Shown here: piece by piece, positions 1-5,355 of the stretch | How positions within the stretch are numbered: position 1 is the first letter of the stretch | Layout: every line of letters starts with the position of its first letter | NCBI GenBank assembly: GCA_026415535.1 | Contig: JAOAGX010000163.1 | Location: forward strand, 1 to 5,442 | Reading direction: 5' to 3' | Length of the DNA: 5,442 nucleotides | DNA from: Armatimonadota bacterium | GTDB taxonomy: Bacteria; Armatimonadota; UBA5829 | Program-made: the position numbers and the translations under genes | The notes under the pieces: model-generated | Databases searched by the model: none | Told to the model about the DNA's origin: nothing | The model's input: the letters and a program-made list of their open reading frames with translations, nothing else

Positions 1-815
1 CTTATTGAGCAGGGTTTGACCTCGCGCAAGAACACAGCCACATCAGGACCTTTAACCCATCTGACCAGGTTCACGATGCTCTCCGTGTCGGAGTCGGTCG
101 CGCCCAGCTCTTCCAGATCTCTTTGCGTAACCTCAGCCCAGACAATCCTACCGGACTCGTGCACCTCAAGCGAGCTCAGTGCCCGACCCAATAGCCTCAT
201 AGAGCGAAGCGAACGACTCTCGTAGACCTCTCGCGCGATCTCAGACGCCTTGGCTCCAGCCTCCGCAAGCCGCGCGGCTACACGAAACGTGTTGGGAGTA
301 GCGTTGGCAAACCTAAACGCCCCGGTGTCGGCAACAAGTCCGGTCATAAGTTGAGTAGCAAGAACCCGGTCGATCTCGATCCCATTCGCGTCAAGGAGCT
401 CGACTACAAGCTCGGCGGTTGCGCTGGCTTGAGAATCGATAATCCTGATCTCACCAAACTCTCCGTCCGGCACATGGTGATCGACACAAGCGGCTTTCTT
501 AGCGCTTTCGACGGCATCCTTGGCAGCACCAACTCGTTTGATTCCCTCGCAGTCAACGAGCATGCCCACATCGAAGTCGCGACGATCGGTAGAAGTAATT
601 ACGGTTTCTGAATCGGGGATAAATAGGTAGTTCTCTGGCACGCCGTCTTCACTTAGGACAATAACGTCCTTCCCCAAGCTCCTTAGGACACGCGCGATGG
701 CAAGGGCACTGCCAAGCGTGTCTCCGTCCGGGCGCTGATGGCAAGCAAGAACGAAAGAACGGAAGCCAGCCAGTTTCGACCAAGCGTCCCTAAGTTCCTT
801 TGTCCTCTTCGTCAC
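1..815 (-). CDS. nrnA: DHH/DHHA1 phosphoesterase, NrnA-type oligoribonuclease/pAp phosphatase (3' part beyond window)
   Basis: Seen: an open frame of 271 codons with no stop before the left edge. The DHH-family motifs appear in order: HQRPDGD at about residues 26-32, an aspartate in LVDCE at about 88, the DHH triplet at 112-114, and ADTGAFRF around 162-169 with the metal-binding aspartate at 163. The visible end, near VFLREV, resembles the start of the DHHA1 substrate-binding domain, so roughly the last 50-70 residues are missing. Known of the family: Mn-dependent cytoplasmic enzymes that hydrolyse nanoRNAs of 2-5 nt and 3'-phosphoadenosine 5'-phosphate. They are often found next to rbfA. Start choice: GTG at 813-815 puts 25 residues before the first motif, as is usual. 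No ATG or GTG follows in frame before that motif, and an upstream TTG at 837-839 is less likely. The start lies inside rbfA (26-base overlap) without a good Shine-Dalgarno, suggesting translational coupling. Substrate preference (nanoRNA, pAp or c-di-AMP/pApA) cannot be read from this sequence. Confidence 0.92.
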   Translation of the reverse strand, partial: MTKRTKELRDAWSKLAGFRSFVLACHQRPDGDTLGSALAIARVLRSLGKDVIVLSEDGVPENYLFIPDSETVITSTDRRDFDVGMLVDCEGIKRVGAAKDAVESAKKAACVDHHVPDGEFGEIRIIDSQASATAELVVELLDANGIEIDRVLATQLMTGLVADTGAFRFANATPNTFRVAARLAEAGAKASEIAREVYESRSLRSMRLLGRALSSLEVHESGRIVWAEVTQRDLEELGATDSDTESIVNLVRWVKGPDVAVFLREVKPCSI

Positions 816-1149
816 GTCTGATTTGTTCCAGAAGTTCAAGCACCCGGACACTGTGGTCCACCGAGGTATCCAATCTGAATTCGATCTCCGGTAAGATTTT
901 CATCTTTACACGCCGCCCGAGCGCCTGTCTGGCGAAGTGTTCGGCTTTCTTGAGCACCATCATGTTCTGCGCCTTCTCTTCGTCAGGGCCCATTATGCTG
1001 ACGAAAACTTTCGCGTGGCGCAAATCGGCTGTGATCTCGGCGCCGGTAACCGTGATAAACCCTAACCGAGGATCCTTGAACTCCCGGCGCAAAATATCGC
1101 TCATCTCTTCGCGAAGAAGCTCTTGCAGCCTTTCCTGTCGTGTGGTCAT
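790..1149 (-). CDS. rbfA: 30S ribosome-binding factor A (RbfA)
   Basis: Seen: a 119-residue protein, a normal length for the family. It has the N-terminal helix (RQERLQELLREEMSDIL), the family signature DPRLGFITVTG at about residues 26-36, then DLRHAKVFVS at 42-51. A second helix (about 60-79) leads into the LPEIEFRLDTS strand at 86-96. This is the single type-II KH-like fold. Known: RbfA binds the 30S subunit near helices 1, 44 and 45 of 16S rRNA, assists 5'-end maturation, is needed for growth in the cold, and is released late in assembly. IF3 and the GTPase RsgA are implicated in its release in E. coli. Context: the ATG lies two bases after the DUF503 stop, with GGAG at 1161-1164 (11-base spacing) inside the upstream gene, so the pair is probably coupled. 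Its 3' end overlaps the nrnA-type gene. The C-terminal tail (RRDEEDKGT) is short, polar and probably disordered. Confidence 0.97.
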   Translation of the reverse strand: MTTRQERLQELLREEMSDILRREFKDPRLGFITVTGAEITADLRHAKVFVSIMGPDEEKAQNMMVLKKAEHFARQALGRRVKMKILPEIEFRLDTSVDHSVRVLELLEQIRRDEEDKGT

Positions 1150-1151
1150 CG

Positions 1152-1433
1152 CTAGATAAACTCCATCTCCGCTTCGGCTATTTCGCAGAGCGGATTTGAC
1201 TCGACAAACACGCGAATACGATCAAGCAGACTGTTGGCCACCGCGCGGTCGTTGCTGACGCAGGCAAACGCAATGCCAGCGCGACGATGTAGGTCCAAAT
1301 GATCGATTTCCGCCGCGGACACGTTGAAACGATTCCTAGCCGAGTCAAGAATGCTTTTTACCACCTGGCGCTTATCCTTCAGAGAATCGCTGCCGGGAAT
1401 TGATAGAGTTATTGTTAGTACACCGACGATCAT
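1152..1433 (-). CDS. ylxP: DUF503 family protein (YlxP-like)
   Basis: Seen: a 93-residue protein with the DUF503 pattern: a hydrophobic first strand (MIVGVLTITLSIP), SLKDKRQVVKSILDSAR at about residues 17-33, FNVSAAEIDHLDLHRRAGIAFACVSND at about 36-62, then a helix with LLDRIRVFVE. The predicted fold is a small ferredoxin-like alpha/beta domain. Known: this family occurs between infB and rbfA in many Bacillota and Actinomycetota. B. subtilis YlxP is the namesake, and its biochemical role is not established, so I give no function beyond a likely link to ribosome or RNA metabolism inferred from position. Start: the ATG at 1431-1433 begins the conserved first strand directly. Only a weak GAG lies immediately before it, so the ribosome binding site is poor. 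A 93-base gap separates it from infB upstream. The TAG stop is two bases before rbfA. Confidence 0.93.
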   Translation of the reverse strand: MIVGVLTITLSIPGSDSLKDKRQVVKSILDSARNRFNVSAAEIDHLDLHRRAGIAFACVSNDRAVANSLLDRIRVFVESNPLCEIAEAEMEFI

Positions 1434-1526
1434 CTCTGTACCGGCTTAACAATCGGATGGTTTGATTGTTGGAGAGCAGCGGTTTAATATCGGATCGCCA
1501 AAAATTTACACCATAAGTACGTTTAA
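1434..1526. other. infB-ylxP intercistronic spacer with one inverted repeat
   Basis: This 93-base gap has no convincing gene. It contains a perfect 7-base inverted repeat, AACAATC at 1448-1454 and GATTGTT at 1464-1470, separated by 9 bases. On the transcribed strand the hairpin would end 14 bases before the ylxP start codon. No run of U follows it, so it is not a standard intrinsic terminator. It may instead be an RNA-processing or stability element, or a hairpin that limits ribosome access to ylxP. It is A+T-rich, and such short repeats can arise by chance. I found no promoter with acceptable -35 and -10 boxes here. Confidence 0.4.
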
Positions 1527-3473
1527 CTACACCGCTCTCGCAATCTGCTTTTTCGTGTAAACCTCTATGATGTCGCCTACCTGGAAGTCCTGAAAACCCT
1601 GCGAAAAGATGCCGCACTCAAAACCCTGAGCCATCTCTCGAACTTCATCTTTAAGATGCTTGAGAGAATCGAGTTTACCCTCGTAGACAACCTTGTCGTT
1701 ACGGCGGACCCTGATGAACTCGTTCCTGACGACGCGGCCTTCGGTTACATAGCAACCTGCCACGATCCCGGTGCTTGGCACCTTGAATACCGCTCTCACC
1801 TCGGCCTCACCAAGCTTGACCTCCTCGAACACAGGCTCTAGAAGTCCAGCCATCGCTGCGCGGACGTCTTTGGTGAGCTCGTAGATAACATTATATGTTC
1901 TGATCTCGACGTGCTCGCTTTCGGCCATTTCAGCGGCACGAGGATCAACTTTGACATTGAAACCTATCACAATCGCGTTAGACGCCGACGCCAGAAGAAT
2001 GTCGGACTCGTTAACGTTGCCCACGCTGGAATGTATGATATTGACCTCCACCTCAGGATGTTCGATCTTGGTGAGCGACTGTCTAACGGCCTCCTCGGAA
2101 CCCTGAACGTCGGCTTTGAGAACGATGGGTAATTTCTTGACGTGTCCGTCCTTTATCTGGCGATACAGATCTTCGAGCGTGATCTTGGTGGAAGCAGCTA
2201 TTCGTTCCTGGCGACGCTCCTGCGCTCGCTTCTCGGCGATCGCGCGGGCCTCGCGTTCGTCCTTGACGGACTCGAGCCTGTCCCCTGCTTGCGGAGCCGC
2301 TGATAAACCAAGAACTTCAACCGGCGTAGCAGGACCAGCTTTGGTAAGCCGTTCGCCCTTGTCGTCGATCATAGCCTTAACCTTGCCGTAAGTTTCGCCC
2401 GCAACAACCGGAGCTCCAACCTTGAGGGTGCCACGCTGAACCAGAACCGTCGCCACCGGTCCGCGTCCCCGATCAACTTTAGCCTCAATCACACTGCCTA
2501 CAACTCTACTAGTGGAAACTTCCGCTTGCAAATCCAGCATTTCGGCGACAAGAAGAATCATTTCAAGAAGCTCGTCGATTCCCTCGCCGGTCTTAGCAGA
2601 CACTTTGACGCAGATTGTATCGCCACCCCACTCTTCCGGCGTCAACCCGTGCTCGGCCAATTGCTGCATCGTTCTTTCGACGTTGGCCTCGGGTTTATCA
2701 ATCTTATTGATCGCAACAATGATCGGCACATCGGCAGCCCGAGCGTGGTCGATGGCCTCAACTGTTTGCGGCATCACGGCGTCATCAGCAGCAACTACCA
2801 GAACCGCTATATCAGTCACGCTCGCGCCTCGCGCACGCATTGCGGTAAAGGCTTCGTGACCTGGCGTATCGAGAAAAGTTATCTTCTTTCCGTTCCACTC
2901 TACCTGATAAGCCCCTATGTGTTGTGTGATTCCCCCAAACTCCTGCTCAGTTACATTGGTTCGCCTGATGGTATCCAGAAGAGTGGTCTTGCCGTGGTCG
3001 ACATGTCCCATCACAGTAATCACGGGCGGCCTCGGCATAAGCTTGCCCGCGTGCTTGCTCTTAGGCTGAGGTGACAGTTTGGCTGGTTTAAGGTCTCTTG
3101 CAGCAGGGGTAGCAGCGATTTTAACCGTGTAACCCCACTTCTCAGCAACCTTCGTTGCTACGTCGGCCCCGATCTGTTGGTTGACACTCGCCAGGATGCC
3201 CATTTCGACCAGACGCTTCTGAATGTCGGCCGCCTGCAATCCCATGGCTTCGGCGAGTTCTCTGACCGAAAGGGCTTGCGGAATAGTGATGGTTTTGGCC
3301 TGGCAAACAACCCCGCGATCCTGGGAGATAATCTCTCGCACCGTCTCCGCGGTAGCCGGTTCCAATTCCGACGACCCTCCAGCGGCAGGCACGCCGAGAT
3401 CCTTCAAAACGGCAAGCAGGTCACTGTTGGTGATCCCCAGGTCCTTTGCCAACTCGTAAACCTTAACGCCCAT
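1527..3473 (-). CDS. infB: Translation initiation factor IF-2
   Basis: Seen: 648 residues. The first IF2_N module begins at VYELAKDLGITNSDLL (about 5-20). A second module (about 61-120) carries ITIPQALSVRELAEAM and ILASVNQQIGADVATKVA. A short basic linker (about 121-148) leads to the GTPase domain: G1 GHVDHGKT at 156-163, G2 GGIT at 180-183, G3 DTPGH at 202-206, G4 NKID at 256-259 and G5 SAK at 292-294. Domain II follows (about 320-405), then a charged helix, domain III (about 430-540) and the fMet-tRNA-binding C2 domain, ending near GFECGI (618-623) and VGDIIEVY. Known: IF2 is a GTPase that brings initiator tRNA to the 30S P site and drives 50S joining. All catalytic motifs are intact, including the histidine of DTPGH. 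Odd: the linker before the G domain is very short, giving a compact factor close to the small Bacillus form. The ATG is preceded by AGAGAGG (10-base spacing) inside a small hairpin. Confidence 0.99.
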   Translation of the reverse strand: MGVKVYELAKDLGITNSDLLAVLKDLGVPAAGGSSELEPATAETVREIISQDRGVVCQAKTITIPQALSVRELAEAMGLQAADIQKRLVEMGILASVNQQIGADVATKVAEKWGYTVKIAATPAARDLKPAKLSPQPKSKHAGKLMPRPPVITVMGHVDHGKTTLLDTIRRTNVTEQEFGGITQHIGAYQVEWNGKKITFLDTPGHEAFTAMRARGASVTDIAVLVVAADDAVMPQTVEAIDHARAADVPIIVAINKIDKPEANVERTMQQLAEHGLTPEEWGGDTICVKVSAKTGEGIDELLEMILLVAEMLDLQAEVSTSRVVGSVIEAKVDRGRGPVATVLVQRGTLKVGAPVVAGETYGKVKAMIDDKGERLTKAGPATPVEVLGLSAAPQAGDRLESVKDEREARAIAEKRAQERRQERIAASTKITLEDLYRQIKDGHVKKLPIVLKADVQGSEEAVRQSLTKIEHPEVEVNIIHSSVGNVNESDILLASASNAIVIGFNVKVDPRAAEMAESEHVEIRTYNVIYELTKDVRAAMAGLLEPVFEEVKLGEAEVRAVFKVPSTGIVAGCYVTEGRVVRNEFIRVRRNDKVVYEGKLDSLKHLKDEVREMAQGFECGIFSQGFQDFQVGDIIEVYTKKQIARAV

Positions 3474-3483
3474 GCTGTAAAAA

Positions 3484-3498
3484 CCTCTCTTTCAGAGG
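3484..3498 (-). promoter_or_regulatory. infB ribosome binding site held in a small hairpin
   Basis: On the transcribed strand CCTCT (3494-3498) pairs with AGAGG (3484-3488) around a five-base loop. The second arm is the core of the Shine-Dalgarno sequence AGAGAGG (3484-3490), which lies 10 bases before the infB ATG. The hairpin is followed directly by five T. As RNA this could mask the ribosome binding site of infB, or act as a very weak terminator-like element, but the 5-bp stem is short. The pairing is seen in the sequence; any control of translation is inference. Confidence 0.5.
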
Positions 3499-3552
3499 AG
3501 ACGAATGTTCAATCTTGTCCAAAAACCAGGCTACTGAAACAGGCGTGCTTTC

Positions 3553-3590
3553 GGCGATTTCTCTGCTTAGTCAAGGAACATCAAATCGCC
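3553..3590 (-). repeat. 8-bp inverted repeat, potential stem-loop upstream of infB
   Basis: The arms GGCGATTT (3553-3560) and AAATCGCC (3583-3590) are perfectly complementary and enclose 22 bases. As RNA they could form a stem-loop about 80 bases before the infB start. Neither arm is followed by a T run in the direction of transcription, so it is not an intrinsic terminator. It could be an RNase III-type processing site or part of a regulatory leader. The repeat is seen; its role is unknown. Confidence 0.45.
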
Positions 3591-3712
3591 TACAACTCCG
3601 CTTTTGCGGCTTTTCGCACCAGCCTCAGCATGACATTGCGTACCGGGCGGAGTAATAGTCCGGGGAGACAAATGCGGAGGACAAACAGAAGGCAAAACAA
3701 GCGGAATCGGCT

Positions 3713-4018
3713 TTATTCAGCTTTCATATCCCTGTTCTCCGCTGTCATTGTGTCGTTCCCCGTCAGGCTCTCCAACTCGGTTTTGACGCGCTCAGGAATC
3801 TCACACCTTAGCGCCCTGCCTAATTTATTAGCCTTAATCGCCCGTGTCGCGCATTCCTTCGCACCACACAAATACGCTCCTCTTCCTGGAGCCTTGCCTG
3901 TGGGATCAAGACGCACTTCCCCATCAGAAGTTCTTACGATCCTTATCAGACTTTTTTTGTCCAAAGAAGTCCTGCAAGACACACAGGTTCTTATTGGCAT
4001 TTTGCGCGGTTGCATCAT
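3713..4018 (-). CDS. ylxR: YlxR/RnpM family RNA-binding protein (DUF448)
   Basis: Seen: 101 residues with the family pattern RTCVSCR at 10-16, a strand pair ending LDPTGKAPGRGAYLC (38-51) that contains the signature GRGAY, then helices to about residue 72 and a polar tail. Four cysteines (12, 15, 51, 56) are spaced as two CxnC pairs, which could bind a metal; that is inference. Known: DUF448 proteins sit between nusA and infB in many Gram-positives. B. subtilis YlxR, renamed RnpM, binds RNase P RNA and reduces its activity, and a nucleoid-associated regulatory role has also been proposed. Start: the ATG at 4016-4018 overlaps the nusA TGA as ATGA. A second ATG at 4013-4015 is also possible and has AGG four bases upstream. 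Either way translation is probably coupled to nusA. The final ~25 residues are poorly conserved in type. No L7Ae-like ylxQ follows. Confidence 0.93.
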   Translation of the reverse strand: MMQPRKMPIRTCVSCRTSLDKKSLIRIVRTSDGEVRLDPTGKAPGRGAYLCGAKECATRAIKANKLGRALRCEIPERVKTELESLTGNDTMTAENRDMKAE

Positions 4019-5217
4019 ACCTGATCGCTGGCCGTTTCTTCGGCCAAGTTTCTGACCGACTCAGCGAACGATTCAGACTCGGGCTCTGTTTCGACGCCTC
4101 CACCATCTTCAGCTCTCATCGGATCCGGTACTGCAACGGCCGCAGGTTCAACTGACTCAGCCGATGTACCTTCCGCTGCCGCACTGGCAAGTTGCGATTC
4201 GCTCCGGATATCAATACGCCAACCGGTCACTCGTGCCGCCAATCTCACGTTTTGTCCGGCCTTTCCAATCGCCAGTGATAGCTGATTGTCCGGCACTACC
4301 ACTAACGCTGTTTTGGTCTCCTCATCACACGTGACGGAAGTCGGTTTCGCAGGAGATAGTGCTTCGGCTATGAATTTTTCGATCTTCTCGTTCCACCGAA
4401 CAATGTCGATTTTCTCGCCGTACAACTCGTTCACAACCGACTGGACCCTGGTGCCCCTGTGACCAACACACGCACCCATCGCATCGACCTTTTCGTCATT
4501 AGAATGGACGGCAACCTTTGTGCGCGCTCCAGGCTCCCGAGCAACCGATTTGATCGTAACCACACCTTCGGCGATCTCCGGAACTTCCAGTTCGAACAGC
4601 CTCCTGATCAGACTTGGGTGGGTTCGTGATACGACCACCTGCGGTCCCTTAGGCGTCCTTCTTACTTCCAAAACGTAGACTTTGAGCCTGTCGTTGAAAC
4701 GATAAGGTTCAGTGGGAACCTGTTCCGCTGGCGGCAGGATCGCCTCGACTTTGCCCAGGTTCACGAATACATTTCGTCCCTCACGGCGCTGAACCGTACA
4801 AGTCAGCACCTCGCCTACTCGATCACCAAACTCTTCGTAGACCTGTTCCCTCTCGGCCTCTCGAATGCGTTGGACCACGACTTGCTTCGCAGTCTGAGCA
4901 GCGATGCGACCGAAGTCTTCAGGTGTTACCTCAACCTCAATAACATCACCGATCTGAGCGTCCGGGTCATGTTTCCTGGCTTCTTCGAGGCTAATCTCGG
5001 TGTGGCTGTTACGGACAGTTTCGACCACTTCCTTCTCGCAAAAAACATGGAACCCGCCTTTGGAAGAACTCACGCGGACGTGCACGTCCCCCGTAGCCTG
5101 ATAGTTCTTCTTATAGGCGGTCTCGAGGGCCGACTCTATCGTGGAAAGGAGCACTTCCAGAGGAATTTCCTTTTCCTTTTCAATCTGTCTCAGGGCATCC
5201 AGGAAGTCTGAATTCAT
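4015..5217 (-). CDS. nusA: Transcription termination/antitermination factor NusA
   Basis: Seen: from the ATG at 5215-5217 the protein has 400 residues. The N-terminal RNA polymerase-binding domain (about 1-130) begins MNSDFLDALRQIEKEKEI, a typical NusA opening. The S1 domain covers about 134-200, KH1 about 201-280 with the loop GHRG at 252-255, and KH2 about 285-340 with GKAG at 318-321. A 60-residue tail rich in Glu, Ala and Ser ends the protein, with no acidic repeat domains of the E. coli kind. Known: NusA binds the RNA exit region of RNA polymerase and promotes pausing, hairpin-dependent termination and, with other Nus factors, rRNA antitermination. Start choice: the frame is open up to 5337, but those extra residues are unlike NusA and cover the promoter. 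GGGAG at 5231-5235 (13-base spacing) supports 5217. An in-frame ATG at 5269-5271 lies in the leader hairpin loop and is less likely. Odd: the usual DPVGACVG of KH1 reads DAMGACVG (245-252). Confidence 0.98.
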   Translation of the reverse strand: MNSDFLDALRQIEKEKEIPLEVLLSTIESALETAYKKNYQATGDVHVRVSSSKGGFHVFCEKEVVETVRNSHTEISLEEARKHDPDAQIGDVIEVEVTPEDFGRIAAQTAKQVVVQRIREAEREQVYEEFGDRVGEVLTCTVQRREGRNVFVNLGKVEAILPPAEQVPTEPYRFNDRLKVYVLEVRRTPKGPQVVVSRTHPSLIRRLFELEVPEIAEGVVTIKSVAREPGARTKVAVHSNDEKVDAMGACVGHRGTRVQSVVNELYGEKIDIVRWNEKIEKFIAEALSPAKPTSVTCDEETKTALVVVPDNQLSLAIGKAGQNVRLAARVTGWRIDIRSESQLASAAAEGTSAESVEPAAVAVPDPMRAEDGGGVETEPESESFAESVRNLAEETASDQV

Positions 5218-5230
5218 AATCTTAAGGGAT

Positions 5231-5235
5231 CTCCC
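5231..5235 (-). promoter_or_regulatory. Probable nusA Shine-Dalgarno
   Basis: GGGAG on the minus strand lies 13 bases before the ATG at 5217. The spacing is longer than ideal, but no better site exists nearby. It supports the short nusA start over the upstream in-frame ATG codons. Confidence 0.5.
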
Positions 5236-5248
5236 GGTTCGCCGTCGT

Positions 5249-5301
5249 AAACTGAAAAGAGTGGGCGTCATACCCACTCTCACTGTAACGCCGATCAGTT
5301 T
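5249..5301 (-). promoter_or_regulatory. nusA leader stem-loop, attenuator-like
   Basis: On the transcribed strand AGAGTGGG (5273-5280) pairs perfectly with CCCACTCT (5258-5265) around a seven-base loop (5266-5272). The stem's final T is followed by three more, making TTTT (5255-5258). This resembles a rho-independent terminator with a short U tract. A possible outer helix, AAACTG (5296-5301) with CAGTTT (5249-5254), encloses it. The structure lies between the predicted transcription start and the ribosome binding site of nusA, so it can only be a leader element: an attenuator, an RNA-stabilising hairpin or a target for NusA autoregulation. Similar GTGGG/CCCAC hairpins occur, as far as I recall, before rimP-nusA operons of Gram-positives. 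The pairing is seen; the function is inferred. Confidence 0.65.
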
Positions 5302-5337
5302 CAGATTTAGTATAGCAAAAGCCCGGGGGTTTTGCAA
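5302..5337 (-). promoter_or_regulatory. Sigma70/SigA-type promoter for the nusA operon
   Basis: On the minus strand the -35 box TTGCAA (5332-5337, four of six consensus bases) is followed after exactly 17 bases by the -10 box TATACT (5309-5314, five of six). A TG dinucleotide one base upstream gives an extended -10, TGC-TATACT. The start of transcription is expected near 5302, giving a leader of about 85 bases. The promoter lies after the stop of the preceding gene and directly before nusA, so nusA heads its own transcription unit here. No transcript data are available. Confidence 0.75.
5315..5335. repeat. 21-bp near-perfect palindrome in the promoter spacer
   Basis: The sequence runs GCAAAA, then C, CCC, a central C, GGG, C, then TTTTGC (minus strand). 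Nine of ten base pairs about the centre are symmetric; only the seventh from each end (C opposite C) fails. It fills the whole spacer and touches both the -35 and -10 boxes. It could be an operator for a dimeric regulator, or a weak bidirectional terminator for the upstream gene. The core leaves almost no loop as RNA and no T run follows, so a terminator is less convincing. Confidence 0.5.
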
Positions 5338-5355
5338 GAGGTCTCGCGGGACGGA

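Larger units (their letters stand above)
3474..3712. other. ylxR-infB intercistronic region without a convincing gene, rich in inverted repeats
   Basis: This 239-base stretch lies where many Gram-positives carry ylxQ, an L7Ae-like gene of about 100 codons. No frame on the transcribed strand stays open with a start long enough for one. It contains three inverted repeats: CCGC-TTTT-GCGG at 3598-3609, an 8-base pair of arms at 3553-3560 and 3583-3590, and the hairpin over the infB ribosome binding site. A TTGACT resembling a -35 box lies at 3567-3572 on the minus strand, but no good -10 follows at 16-18 bases. The region may be a leader or processing zone for infB, or decayed former ylxQ. Confidence 0.5.

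Noticed and set aside
800..1159. A 119-codon open frame on the plus strand opposite rbfA
   Set aside because: It is Ser/Arg-rich and almost exactly mirrors rbfA. The minus-strand product has the full RbfA signature.
1372..1617. An 81-codon minus-strand frame covering the infB 3' end and the start of ylxP
   Set aside because: It overlaps infB and ylxP in another frame, and its residues show no family pattern.
2526..3074. A 182-codon open frame on the plus strand inside infB
   Set aside because: It is antisense to the conserved GTPase domain of IF2, has low-complexity character and no family motif.
3530..3572. Possible internal promoter for infB starting from TTGACT
   Set aside because: No acceptable -10 box lies 16-18 bases downstream of the -35-like sequence.
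3584..3712. In-frame continuation of about 40 codons after the ylxR TAA, with a hydrophobic stretch and a basic end
   Set aside because: It has no start of its own, and read-through of TAA is not supported. Hydrophobic frames of this length occur by chance in T-rich sequence.
3177..4055. A 292-codon open frame on the plus strand across the infB 5' end, the gap and ylxR
   Set aside because: It lies opposite two well-recognised genes, has no ribosome binding site of note, and its translation (rich in Arg, Ser, Leu) matches no family pattern. It is a shadow caused by the composition of the true genes.
5218..5337. Extension of NusA to 440 residues from an ATG at 5335-5337
   Set aside because: It would begin inside the -35 box, upstream of the predicted transcription start, and the added residues are not NusA-like.
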